This document shows positions 1 to 7,154 of a stretch of 10,949 nt of DNA, piece by piece (the first letter of the stretch is position 1; each line of letters starts with the position of its first letter). The DNA is taken from contig JBGPIT010000153.1 of NCBI GenBank assembly GCA_041485125.1, positions 1 to 10,949 of the forward strand. The letters run 5' to 3'. The position numbers and the translations under genes were made by a program. The notes beneath the pieces are model-generated. The model saw only the letters and a list, made by a program, of their open reading frames with translations, did not search any database and was not told the origin of the DNA. Source of the stretch: JBGPIT01 sp041485125 (GTDB taxonomy: Bacteria > Desulfobacterota > Binatia > UTPRO1).

Positions 1-52
1 CGCGACGGCGCACGAGCCGCGCGTTTCTTCCGCGCGGCGACGCGCCGTCGCG
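1..52. repeat. Nested GC-rich inverted repeat upstream of ppiD
   Basis: Bases 1-10 (CGCGACGGCG) are exactly complementary to 43-52. Inside them, 16-23 (GCCGCGCG) pairs perfectly with 31-38 around a 7-nt pyrimidine-rich loop, so the segment can fold into a long two-part stem-loop. No T-run follows on the plus strand, so a classical intrinsic terminator is not supported. It may be the end of an upstream transcript that lies outside the window. The fold is seen directly; any function is inference. Confidence 0.45.
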
Positions 53-87
53 CGGCCCGCCACCACCGCCCCCGCCAACCTCTTTCG

Positions 88-116
88 TTGAAAACACCTC
101 GGCCCTTCACTAGAGT
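88..116 (+). promoter_or_regulatory. Sigma70-like promoter of ppiD
   Basis: TTGAAA at 88-93 (5 of 6 to the -35 consensus) and TAGAGT at 111-116 (4 of 6 to the -10 consensus) are separated by the optimal 17 bp. Transcription would start near 123, at or one base before the ATG at 124, so the message could be leaderless. No Shine-Dalgarno sequence is seen before that ATG. The match is by eye in GC-rich DNA, where such AT-containing hexamers are uncommon. Confidence 0.5.
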
Positions 117-123
117 CTCCCAC

Positions 124-2043
124 ATGCTTGGATTCATGCGGAAACACGCGACTGGCGCGTTCATCAAGATCGTCTTCTGGATGATCATCATCGTCTTCGT
201 CTTCTGGGGCGTGGGCGTCATGGTGGCCGGCGGCAACCGCGTCAACGTCGCGGCGACCGTCGACGGCCAGCCGATCGGCGTGCAGGAGTACCAGCGCGCC
301 TACGAGAACATGCACCGTATCTACCAGCAGCTGTACCGCGACAACTTCAACCCGCAGGTGATGGCGCAGCTGAACCTCGAGCAGCGCGCGCTCGACGACC
401 TCATCAACGACATGCTGCTCCGCCGCGAGGCGGCGCGGCTCGGGTTGCAGGTGAGCGACGACGAGGTGCGCGACTCCATCCTCAACATCCCGACCTTCCG
501 TGAAGGCGCGCGCTTCGATCGCACCCGCTATCTCGCCGCGCTGCGGTCGTCGCGGTTGACGCCGGCGGATTTCGAGGAATCGCAGCGCGTGACCCTGCTC
601 ATCACCAAGCTCGAGAACCTGCTCACCGACGGCCTCTACGTGAGCGACCGCGAGCTGCACGATCTCTTCGTGCTCGAGAACGAGAAGATCAACGTCGCGT
701 TCGCGTCGATCCCGTACGAGCGCTTCAAGGCCGCGAGCCAGGTGAGCGACGACGAGGTCAAGGAGTACTACGAGAAGTACAAGGACCGCTTCCAGACGCC
801 GGAGAAGGCGACGGTCGCCTACGTCGACTACGATCCGGCAAAGCTCGCCGCGGCGATCCCGCTGAGCGACGAAAGCATCAAGGCCTACTACGACTCGCAC
901 GAGAGCGACTATGTCGCGCCGGCGAAGGTACGGCTGCGGCAGATCCTCTTCGTCACGCCGCCGAACGTCGACGACGCCGCCCGCGCGGCGATCCGCACCA
1001 AGGCCGACAACGTCTTGACCGAAGCGCGCACCGGCGGCGACTTCGCGGCGCTCGCGCGCGAGCACTCCGGTGACCCGCTCACCAAGGACGCCGGCGGCGA
1101 TCTCGGCTGGGTCGAGAAGGGCAAGCTCGAGGCGGCGGTCGAGGAGGCCGCGTTCGGCGCCCAGGCCGGCACCATCCCCGACATCGTCGAGAGCTCGCGC
1201 GGCTTGCACATCCTGAAGGTCGAAGAGGTGCAGCCCGAGGCCACCCGGCCGCTCGCCGAGGTGCGCGACGAGATCGTGCGCGCGCTGCAAGAGCGCGGCG
1301 CCGACGAGACCGCGCGCAAGGCTCTGGAGGAGGATCTCGAGAAGGCACGCGGCGGTGCCAGCCTGGAAGACGTCGCCTCGGCCCGCGGCCTGCGAGCGAC
1401 CACCTCGCCGCAGATCTCACGCGGGCAGCCGGTTCCGGGCGTCGCCACCGCGCAGCTGCCGGCTGCCGCGTTCGCGCAGGAGGCGGGCGCCGTCGACGAG
1501 ATCCAGGGCGTCGAGCCGCCGTACTATCTCTTCAAGGTCGTCGAGAAGACACCGAGCGCAACGATCCCGCTCGAGGAGGCGCGCAAAGGCATCGTCGAGA
1601 CGCTCGCGGCCGACAAAGCGAAGAAGGCGGCGCGCACCGAAGCCGAGGCGCTGCTCGCCAAGGCGCGCGAGATCGGCGGCGTCGCCGGTCTCGAGCAGGC
1701 GGCGCGCGAGAAAGGGTATGCCGTCGACGACACCGGTCCGTTCGGCCGCAGCGAGAAGATCCCGAAGATGAGCGGTGCGCCGATCAGCGAGGAGGTCTTC
1801 GCGCTGACGCCGCAGGCCCCGCTCGCGGCGAAGGTGCACCCGCTTCCCGAGAGCGTGGTCGTGCTCGCGCTCCGCCAGCGCGTCGTGCCCGACGAGAGCA
1901 CCTTCGCCGAGAAGCGCGACGGCTTGCGCGACAGCGCCCTCAACCGCAAGAAGGTGCAGATCCTCGAGAGCTACCGGAACGCGCTCCGCCAGCGGGCCGA
2001 CATCAACGTCAACGCAGACATCGTCACCAGCGCGCGCAGCTGA
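124..2043 (+). CDS. ppiD: PpiD-type membrane-anchored periplasmic foldase with a parvulin domain (SurA/PpiD family)
   Basis: A 639-residue protein built like PpiD. A short basic N-terminus (MLGFMRKHA) is followed by one transmembrane anchor at about residues 13-35, a helical SurA-N-like chaperone region at about 40-160, and one parvulin (PPIC) domain at about 268-365. The parvulin domain carries the typical LRQILF opening, FAALAREHSGDP, GGDLGW and GLHILKVEE blocks. The remaining roughly 270 residues are helical and acidic/basic, as in the PpiD C-terminal region. Known role of the family: an inner-membrane chaperone near the Sec translocon that assists folding of exported proteins. The ATG at 124 is preferred over an in-frame TTG at 88, because PpiD proteins begin with this MLxFMRKHA-type sequence and the -35 box covers the TTG. 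The hydrolase gene starts 8 bp downstream, so the two are probably co-transcribed. Confidence 0.88.
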   Translation: MLGFMRKHATGAFIKIVFWMIIIVFVFWGVGVMVAGGNRVNVAATVDGQPIGVQEYQRAYENMHRIYQQLYRDNFNPQVMAQLNLEQRALDDLINDMLLRREAARLGLQVSDDEVRDSILNIPTFREGARFDRTRYLAALRSSRLTPADFEESQRVTLLITKLENLLTDGLYVSDRELHDLFVLENEKINVAFASIPYERFKAASQVSDDEVKEYYEKYKDRFQTPEKATVAYVDYDPAKLAAAIPLSDESIKAYYDSHESDYVAPAKVRLRQILFVTPPNVDDAARAAIRTKADNVLTEARTGGDFAALAREHSGDPLTKDAGGDLGWVEKGKLEAAVEEAAFGAQAGTIPDIVESSRGLHILKVEEVQPEATRPLAEVRDEIVRALQERGADETARKALEEDLEKARGGASLEDVASARGLRATTSPQISRGQPVPGVATAQLPAAAFAQEAGAVDEIQGVEPPYYLFKVVEKTPSATIPLEEARKGIVETLAADKAKKAARTEAEALLAKAREIGGVAGLEQAAREKGYAVDDTGPFGRSEKIPKMSGAPISEEVFALTPQAPLAAKVHPLPESVVVLALRQRVVPDESTFAEKRDGLRDSALNRKKVQILESYRNALRQRADINVNADIVTSARS

Positions 2044-2051
2044 CCGCTCCC

Positions 2052-2906
2052 GTGGCGGATGATCCGCGCGCGCGCGTTCCCGCCGACGAGCTGATCCCCG
2101 GGCAGGCGTCGCTCGGCTGCCTGGTGATTCACGGCCTCACCGGCACGCCCCACGAGATGGCACCGGTGGCGGCCGCTCTCGCCGGCCGCTACCCGGTCTG
2201 GCTCGCGCGCGTCGCCGGTCACGCGACACGCGTCGAGGACCTCGCGACCACCTCGTGGCAGGACTGGCACGAGTCGGCCGCGCGCGGCGCCCGAGCGCTC
2301 CTCACGGTCGCGCCGCGCATCGTCGTGGTGGGGCTCTCGATGGGCGGCCTGCTCGCCATCCGTCTCGCGGTCACGATGGAGCGCCAGGTCGCGGGTGTGG
2401 CGCTGCTCTCGACCGCGGTCGCGCTCGGCGGTCGGGTGCCGCGCTGGCTGGGTCCGCCGCTCGGCGTGCTCGCGCTTCTCGACGCCCGCTACGCCGCGGT
2501 GCGCGCGCGGATGTCGCGCATCATGCTGAACAAGGGCCGCAGCGACATCGCCGACCAGGCCGTCCTCGCGAACCATCCCGGCTACCGCCAGGTGCCGCTG
2601 CGCGCGCTTCTAAACCTGGTCGCGCTGCAGCGGCTCGCCGCCGCGGACGCGCCGCGCGTCACACAGCCCGGGCTCGTCATCCACGCGACCCACGACCACA
2701 CCTCCCCGATCGACGCCGCCCGCACGCTCTATGCGCGGATGGGCTCGACCGACAAACGGCTCGTCGTGCTCGAGGAGAGCTTCCACGTGATCACGGTCGA
2801 CCGCGAGCGCGAGCGCGTGGTCGCCGAGGTCGTCGCCTTCGTCGATCGGATCGCGGGGCAGACCCGCGCGGACCGCCGCGTCTCCGGTCAACCACTCGCC
2901 CAGTAG
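2052..2906 (+). CDS. Alpha/beta hydrolase, Est30-like carboxylesterase/monoacylglycerol lipase type
   Basis: A 284-aa cytosolic serine hydrolase with no signal peptide. The oxyanion-hole segment is VIHGLTGTP (25-33). The nucleophile elbow is GLSMGG with Ser96, the acid is Asp215 in HATHDHTSP, and the catalytic His245 sits in SFHVITVDRE. The order, spacing and the HVIT-D motif match the thermostable carboxylesterase Est30 and bacterial monoacylglycerol lipases, so the likely reaction is hydrolysis of short or medium acyl esters; the substrate is unknown. The start is a GTG 8 bp after ppiD with no clear Shine-Dalgarno sequence; a later start would remove the oxyanion motif. It lies directly before bioA-bioD, so a BioH-like pimeloyl-ester esterase role is possible but unproven. 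The BirA-like operator overlaps its last codons and lies downstream of its own start. Confidence 0.8.
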   Translation: MADDPRARVPADELIPGQASLGCLVIHGLTGTPHEMAPVAAALAGRYPVWLARVAGHATRVEDLATTSWQDWHESAARGARALLTVAPRIVVVGLSMGGLLAIRLAVTMERQVAGVALLSTAVALGGRVPRWLGPPLGVLALLDARYAAVRARMSRIMLNKGRSDIADQAVLANHPGYRQVPLRALLNLVALQRLAAADAPRVTQPGLVIHATHDHTSPIDAARTLYARMGSTDKRLVVLEESFHVITVDRERERVVAEVVAFVDRIAGQTRADRRVSGQPLAQ

Positions 2907-2915
2907 ACGGTTGAC
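2887..2915. promoter_or_regulatory. Candidate BirA operator of the bioAD operon
   Basis: GTCAACC (2887-2893) and GGTTGAC (2909-2915) form a perfect 7-bp inverted repeat with a 15-bp spacer. The right half extends to GGTTGACAA. This matches the known BirA (biotin ligase/repressor) operator form, TGTTAACC and GGTTAACA half-sites separated by 14-16 bp. It overlaps the last codons and stop of the hydrolase gene, covers the putative -35 box, and lies just upstream of bioA, where biotin repression would be expected. Sequence and position are observed; BirA binding is inferred from the consensus. Confidence 0.65.
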
Positions 2916-2939
2916 AATCGCGGTCGACGCCCGTAACTC
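2911..2939 (+). promoter_or_regulatory. Putative sigma70-like promoter of bioA-bioD
   Basis: A perfect TTGACA -35 box at 2911-2916 is followed after 17 bp by a weak -10-like TAACTC at 2934-2939. The start point would be near 2946, giving an almost leaderless bioA mRNA (ATG at 2948). The -35 box lies inside the right half of the BirA-like operator, so repressor binding would block polymerase directly. A 6-bp inverted repeat (CGCCCG 2928-2933, CGGGCG 2939-2944) flanks the -10 region. Confidence 0.45.
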
Positions 2940-2947
2940 GGGCGCCC

Positions 2948-4297
2948 ATGGCCGTGACGCGCGAGGACGTCGTCCGTTGGGATCACGCCCACCTCTGGCA
3001 TCCGTTCACGCAGATGCAGGAGTGGCTCGCCGAGGATCCGCTGGTGATCGCCGCGGGCGACGGCAACTATCTGATCGACGCCGACGGGCACCGCTATCTC
3101 GACGGGGTGTCGTCGCTCTGGTGCAACGTCCACGGCCATCGGCGTCCCGAGATCGACGACGCCATCCGCGCCCAGCTCGACCGCATCGCCCACTCGACGT
3201 TGCTCGGCCTCGCGAGCCCGCCGAGCGCTGAGCTCGCGCGGCGCCTCGCGGCGATCGCGCCCGCCGGTCTCTCGCGGGTCTTCTACTCGGATGCGGGCGC
3301 GACCGCGGTCGAGATCGCGCTCAAGATCGCGCTTCAGTACTGGCGCCTCCGCGGCGAGACGCGCGAGCGGTTCGTCGCGCTCACCGAGGGCTACCACGGC
3401 GATACGCTCGGTGCGATGAGCGTCGGGTTCTCCGAGCCCTTTCACCGCTTCTATCGCCCGCTCCTGCCGGTCGATCGCGTTCCCGCCCCGTACGCGCTCG
3501 AGCGTGCGCGCGGACTCTCGGCGGACGACGCGCTCACGGAAGCGATCGCGGCGCTCGAGCGCACCTTGCAAGCGCAGCTTGGCGCGATCGCGGCCGTCGT
3601 CGTCGAGCCACTCATGCAAGGCGCCGCCGGGATGTGGCCACAGCCCCTCGCGTACCTGCCCGCCGTCCGCGAGCTCACCCGCAAGTACGAGACGCTGCTC
3701 GTCTGTGACGAGGTCGCGACCGGCTTCGGCCGGACCGCCCGACTCTTCGCCTGCGACCATACCGGCACGGCGCCCGATCTGATGACCGTCGGCAAGGGTC
3801 TCACCGGCGGCTATCTGCCGCTCGCCGCGACGCTCGCGACCGCCGAGATCTTCGACGCCTTCCTCGGACGCTACGAGGACTACACCGCGTTCTTCCACGG
3901 CCACACCTTCACCGGAAACGCGCTCGCCTGCGCCGCCGCGCTCGCCAGCGTCGATCTCTTCACGCCCGGGCTTCTGGCGACGTTGCCGCGGAAGGCCGAC
4001 CGCCTCGCGCACGCCCTCGACCTCCACGTCCGGCCGCTTGCGCACGTCGCGGAGATCCGCCAGCGCGGCCTCATGGTCGGCATCGAGCTGATGCGCGACC
4101 CGGCGCGACGCGAGAGCTACGCGCCGGTGGAGCGCGCCGGCCACCGGACGATCCGCGCCGCGCGCCGCCGGGGCGTGATTCTCCGACCGCTCGGCGACGT
4201 GCTCGTCCTGATGCCGCCGCTCTCGATCACCGACGACGAGATCGAGACCCTCGTCGCCGTCGCCGCGGAGTCGATCGCCGAGACGACCGGCGCATGA
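2948..4297 (+). CDS. bioA: Adenosylmethionine-8-amino-7-oxononanoate aminotransferase (DAPA synthase)
   Basis: A 449-aa class III PLP-dependent aminotransferase that converts 7-keto-8-aminopelargonate (KAPA) to 7,8-diaminopelargonate (DAPA), the antepenultimate step of biotin synthesis, normally with S-adenosylmethionine as amino donor. BioA hallmarks are visible: LWHPFTQM near residue 17, VSSLWCNVHGH, the EGYHGDT block with Tyr149, CDEVATGFGRT with PLP-contacting Asp254, and VGKGLTGGYLPLAATLAT with Lys283 as Schiff-base lysine. GHTFTGNALACAAA follows. Length and motif order are full and normal. No clear Shine-Dalgarno sequence precedes the ATG. The last four bases overlap bioD (ATGA), indicating an operon with translational coupling. 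Regulation by BirA is suggested by the upstream operator. Use of lysine as donor (BioK type) cannot be excluded from motifs alone. Confidence 0.95.
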   Translation: MAVTREDVVRWDHAHLWHPFTQMQEWLAEDPLVIAAGDGNYLIDADGHRYLDGVSSLWCNVHGHRRPEIDDAIRAQLDRIAHSTLLGLASPPSAELARRLAAIAPAGLSRVFYSDAGATAVEIALKIALQYWRLRGETRERFVALTEGYHGDTLGAMSVGFSEPFHRFYRPLLPVDRVPAPYALERARGLSADDALTEAIAALERTLQAQLGAIAAVVVEPLMQGAAGMWPQPLAYLPAVRELTRKYETLLVCDEVATGFGRTARLFACDHTGTAPDLMTVGKGLTGGYLPLAATLATAEIFDAFLGRYEDYTAFFHGHTFTGNALACAAALASVDLFTPGLLATLPRKADRLAHALDLHVRPLAHVAEIRQRGLMVGIELMRDPARRESYAPVERAGHRTIRAARRRGVILRPLGDVLVLMPPLSITDDEIETLVAVAAESIAETTGA

Positions 4298-5046
4298 GCG
4301 CGCGCCGCCCGCTCCTCGTCACCGGCACCGACACCGGCATCGGCAAGACCTTCGTCACCGCGGGGATCGCCGCCGCGCTCTCCGCTCGCGGCGTCCGGGT
4401 CGGAGTCGCGAAACCCGTCGAGACCGGCTGCCGCCTCGTCGATGGCGAGCTCTACCCCGAGGACGCCGCGACGCTGGTCGCCGCCGCCGCGGCCGGCGGC
4501 CCGTTGGCGCGCGTCTGCCCGTATCGCTTCCCCGATCCGCTTGCACCATCGATCGCCGCCGCGCGCGCCGGCTCGAGCGTCGACGTCGACGCGCTCTGCA
4601 CCACGCTCGACGCGCTCGCGTCGGACGCGGACGTCCTCCTCGTCGAGGGTGCCGGCGGTCTGCTCGTACCGATCACCGAGCGTTTCAGCTATGCCGACCT
4701 GGCGCGACGGCTCGACGCGCGGGTGCTGGTCGTCGTCGGCTCGCGCCTCGGCGCGCTGAATCACGCGCTCCTCACGCTCGAGGCGCTCGCCGCGCGCGGC
4801 ATCAGAATTTGTGGCTACGTGCTGAACCGGCTCGTCCCGCCCGGCGATCACGCCGCCGACACCAACGCCGCCGCGCTGGCGCGCGTCGCGACCGTCCGGG
4901 CGCTCGGCGAGCTGCCGTGGATCGCGAACGCCGGTGAGCTGCTGGCGGCGCTACGCCGCGACGAGACCGCGGCAGAAGCTCGCGCGACGCTCGCCATGCT
5001 TGCCGAGCGTCACGTCGACCTCAAGGCGATCGCCGGCGCGACCTAG
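4294..5046 (+). CDS. bioD: ATP-dependent dethiobiotin synthetase
   Basis: A 250-aa cytosolic P-loop enzyme that carboxylates and closes the ureido ring of DAPA to give dethiobiotin, the step after BioA. The ATP-binding loop is GTDTGIGKT (11-19). AKPVETG (39-45) holds the conserved lysine (Lys40). VEGAGGLLVPI (117-127) is the Mg/ATP-interacting loop, and GSRLGALNHALLT (149-161) is the BioD-typical block. The start ATG overlaps the bioA stop by four bases. The gene ends 24 bp before the convergent larC stop, and that gap holds no recognisable terminator hairpin. BioB, BioF and BioC genes are not in the window, so this is a partial biotin locus. Confidence 0.95.
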   Translation: MSARRPLLVTGTDTGIGKTFVTAGIAAALSARGVRVGVAKPVETGCRLVDGELYPEDAATLVAAAAAGGPLARVCPYRFPDPLAPSIAAARAGSSVDVDALCTTLDALASDADVLLVEGAGGLLVPITERFSYADLARRLDARVLVVVGSRLGALNHALLTLEALAARGIRICGYVLNRLVPPGDHAADTNAAALARVATVRALGELPWIANAGELLAALRRDETAAEARATLAMLAERHVDLKAIAGAT

Positions 5047-5070
5047 AGATCGCGTCCCAGCCCTCGCCCC

Positions 5071-6237
5071 TCAGCCCGCGGCGCGACGGGCGGCGTCGTA
5101 GACGACGCGCAGGGGTACGCGATGGCGCTCGGCGGCGGCGCGGCAGCTCTCGTACTCGGGGGCGACCGTGCGCGGCTGATCGCCGCCGCCCGCGATCTTG
5201 ACCGCGATCGGCCCGTAGACGGTCCACACCTCCTCGATGCGGCGCTCGAGCTTCAGACGCCCGACCGGGTGGAAGCGGAGCCCGATCGTCGTGGTCTCGG
5301 CGAAGATCGCGGCGGCGATCGCGTCGCGCAGCTCGGGGCGCGCAAGGACGTGGAGCCGGACGCCGGGGCGGCCCTTCTTCATCTGCGTCGGCACGAGCGT
5401 CACGTCGGCGGCGCCGAGGGCGAGAAGGAGCTCGCTCACATGGCCGTAGACTTCTGCGCTCATGTCGTCGATGTCGGTCTCGATGACCAGCATCTCGTCG
5501 GCGGCGTAGCGCTCGGCGCGGCGGCTCGCCTCGTCGAGGATGATGCGGAGCACGTTCGGCCGATCGCGCAGGCGGCGCGTGCCGGCGCCGTAGCCGACGC
5601 GGCCCGCGACGAACGACGGCGGCGCACCGGAGACGGCGCCGAAGCCGCGCAGGATGGCGGCGCCGGTCGGCGTCACGAGCTCCCCTTCGCCGTCGCCGGG
5701 ACGGACCGCGAAGCCGCGCAGCAGCTCGATGGTCGCCGGCCCCGGAATTGGGATCGTCCCGTGCGCGCTCTCGACCGTGCCGCTCCCGAGCGGCAGCGGC
5801 GAGACGTAGATCGCGTCGATCGCGAGCGTCTCGATGCCGAGCGCCGCACCGACGATGTCGACGATCGCGTCGACCGCACCGACCTCGTGGAAGTGGACGT
5901 GATCGGGCGTGGTGCCGTGCACCTTCGCCTCCGCCTCGGCGAGCGCACGGAAGGTCTCGACCGCGCGCTCGCGCACGCGCGGCGGCAAGCCGCCGCGCTC
6001 GAGAATCGCGCGCACCGTCGGGAACGTACGCTCGGGCTGCGCCGCCGTCGTACGCACGTCGAACTTGGCGGCGTGGATGGCACCGTCGTCTTTGCGCGTC
6101 AGCGTGAGCTCGCAGTCGTCGAGGCCGAGGCCACGGATGGCGCGCTCCAGGTCGGCGAGCGGCAGGCCGAGGTCGAGGAGCGCGCCGACCGTCATGTCGC
6201 CGCTGATGCCCGAGAACGCGTCGAAGTAGGCCTGCAT
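5071..6237 (-). CDS. larC: LarC: nickel-pincer nucleotide cofactor nickel-inserting enzyme
   Basis: A 388-aa LarC-family protein. Known role: CTP-dependent insertion of nickel into the pyridinium-3,5-bisthiocarboxylate mononucleotide that serves lactate racemase and related LarA-type enzymes. The N-terminus AYFDAFSGISGDM is the family signature. VHFHEVGAVDAIVDIVG follows at about residues 133-149, and the C-terminal ETDIDDMSAEVYG block opens the LarC2 half, ending near VKIAGGGDQPRTVAPEYE. Both halves are in one uninterrupted frame, unlike Lactobacillus plantarum, where a programmed frameshift joins them. LarA, LarB and LarE are not in the window, so the client enzyme cannot be named. The upstream small-protein gene stops 3 bp before this ATG, so the two are likely co-transcribed. 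No strong Shine-Dalgarno sequence is seen. Confidence 0.92.
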   Translation of the reverse strand: MQAYFDAFSGISGDMTVGALLDLGLPLADLERAIRGLGLDDCELTLTRKDDGAIHAAKFDVRTTAAQPERTFPTVRAILERGGLPPRVRERAVETFRALAEAEAKVHGTTPDHVHFHEVGAVDAIVDIVGAALGIETLAIDAIYVSPLPLGSGTVESAHGTIPIPGPATIELLRGFAVRPGDGEGELVTPTGAAILRGFGAVSGAPPSFVAGRVGYGAGTRRLRDRPNVLRIILDEASRRAERYAADEMLVIETDIDDMSAEVYGHVSELLLALGAADVTLVPTQMKKGRPGVRLHVLARPELRDAIAAAIFAETTTIGLRFHPVGRLKLERRIEEVWTVYGPIAVKIAGGGDQPRTVAPEYESCRAAAERHRVPLRVVYDAARRAAG

Positions 6238-6240
6238 CGT

Positions 6241-6609
6241 CTAACGCTGCAGCTCGTAAGGATCGAGGCCGTAGCACGGGTTCTTGCGCAGCCGGTCGTC
6301 CGTGCCGTCGACGTAGCGATTGGTGAAGTTGCCGCCGGCGCACAGCTCGGCGAGACACCGCTTGGCCGAGCCGTACCACGCCTCCCCGCGCGGGGTATCG
6401 CAGTCGAAGATCGTGCGCGGCCGATTGACCTCCACCTGGCCACTGGGGACGACGTGTGCTTGCGACGCGCGCCGGCCGGGCGGTCGTTTCCCCGCCTGAT
6501 GGCTCTGCGTGACGTCGGCCTCGGCGCCGTGCGGACACGCGACCACGACCACGAGCGCCGTCGACGCGAGCACACGGACGAGCTGACGGAATCGTCTCCT
6601 GTCCGCCAT
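6241..6609 (-). CDS. Small exported protein with four mature-domain cysteines, unknown function
   Basis: A 122-aa protein I do not recognise. The N-terminus has basic residues (MADRRRFRQLVR) followed by a hydrophobic core (VLASTALVVVVAC), which is a signal peptide. VVAC with Cys25 fits a lipobox, so it may be a lipoprotein; alternatively, signal peptidase I could cut after AEA (residue 31). The mature part has a basic linker, then a compact domain with Cys70, Cys85, Cys90 and Cys112, enough for two disulfides. The start is supported by a Shine-Dalgarno sequence (GGGAG, 6 nt before ATG). The stop lies 3 bp before larC, so the two form an operon transcribed from the region divergent with dksA. 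A link to nickel or to LarC is speculation from proximity. Confidence 0.65.
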   Translation of the reverse strand: MADRRRFRQLVRVLASTALVVVVACPHGAEADVTQSHQAGKRPPGRRASQAHVVPSGQVEVNRPRTIFDCDTPRGEAWYGSAKRCLAELCAGGNFTNRYVDGTDDRLRKNPCYGLDPYELQR

Positions 6610-6760
6610 CGATCTCTCCCTATCGAACCTTAGCGGGAAGCGCGCGCGCCAGTCGATCGCTACGAGTCTCCGTGCGCGACAGATTTTGCGCCCGACCTTT
6701 ACAGCGATTTTTGGGGCGTGCTAGGCTGGACTGCTTTTGCGGGGACAGCAAGCAAGCCCC
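6610..6760. promoter_or_regulatory. Divergent control region between the larC operon and dksA
   Basis: These 151 bp separate two divergently transcribed units and hold the only locally less GC-rich stretch of this part (about 6680-6740). The minus-strand unit has a clear Shine-Dalgarno sequence at 6616-6620. A plus-strand promoter candidate is listed separately. I saw no convincing minus-strand -35/-10 pair and no clear operator palindrome. Confidence 0.55.
6698..6727 (+). promoter_or_regulatory. Candidate extended -10 promoter of dksA
   Basis: TTTACA at 6698-6703 (5 of 6 to consensus) is followed after 18 bp by TGCTAGGCT at 6719-6727, an extended -10 (TGn) with a weak hexamer TAGGCT. Transcription would begin near 6734 and give a leader of about 27 nt before the ATG at 6761. 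The poor hexamer keeps confidence low. Confidence 0.4.
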
Positions 6761-7126
6761 ATGAACCAACGGGAACTCAAGTACTTTCGCAACCTCCTGA
6801 ACGAGAAGATGCAAGAGCTTCTCGCAGAGGCCGATCGAACGGTCGACGGGATGAACGAGAAGGAGAACTTCCCCGACCCGACCGACCGCGCCGCGCTGGA
6901 GTCCAACCGCAACTTCACCCTTCGCATCCGCGACCGCGAGCGCAAGCTCATCGGCAAGATCAAAGAGGCCCTCGACCGCATTGAGGACGGCAGCTACGGT
7001 AACTGCGAAGAATGCGGCGAGAAGATCGGCAGCGATCGGCTGAAGGCGCGGCCCGTCACCACCCTCTGCATCGACTGCAAGTCCCTTCAGGAGGCGCAGG
7101 AGCGGAAGCTTCGCGGCGTCACCTGA
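6761..7126 (+). CDS. dksA: DksA-family RNA polymerase-binding transcription factor
   Basis: A 121-aa DksA homologue that acts in the RNA polymerase secondary channel and, with ppGpp, reshapes transcription during starvation. The N-terminal coiled coil carries the tip motif DPTDRA (39-44), matching the catalytically important DPVDRA of E. coli DksA. RDRERKLIGKI continues the second helix. The C-terminal zinc finger has all four cysteines: Cys82 and Cys85 (CEEC), Cys103 and Cys106 (CIDC), with ARPVTTLCIDC as the family signature. It is shorter than the 151-aa E. coli protein only in the N-terminal extension. ATG 6761 is chosen over in-frame TTG 6737 because the DksA core begins there; the Shine-Dalgarno signal is weak (GGGGA 15 nt upstream). 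galU follows after 28 bp and may share the transcript. Confidence 0.93.
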   Translation: MNQRELKYFRNLLNEKMQELLAEADRTVDGMNEKENFPDPTDRAALESNRNFTLRIRDRERKLIGKIKEALDRIEDGSYGNCEECGEKIGSDRLKARPVTTLCIDCKSLQEAQERKLRGVT

Positions 7127-7154
7127 GCGCGCGTACTCCCCGTTTCACGACATC

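Noticed and set aside
2888..4144. 418-codon minus-strand open frame opposite bioA
   Set aside because: No motif, low-complexity composition, and fully antisense to a clear BioA.
5021..6538. 505-codon minus-strand frame overlapping larC in another frame
   Set aside because: Extremely Arg/Ala-rich translation, typical of a GC-driven shadow frame of larC.
5122..6633. 503-codon plus-strand open frame opposite larC and the small exported protein
   Set aside because: Its translation is rich in Arg, Ala, Asp and Glu without motifs, and it is antisense to a clear LarC. Long antisense frames are expected in GC-rich DNA.
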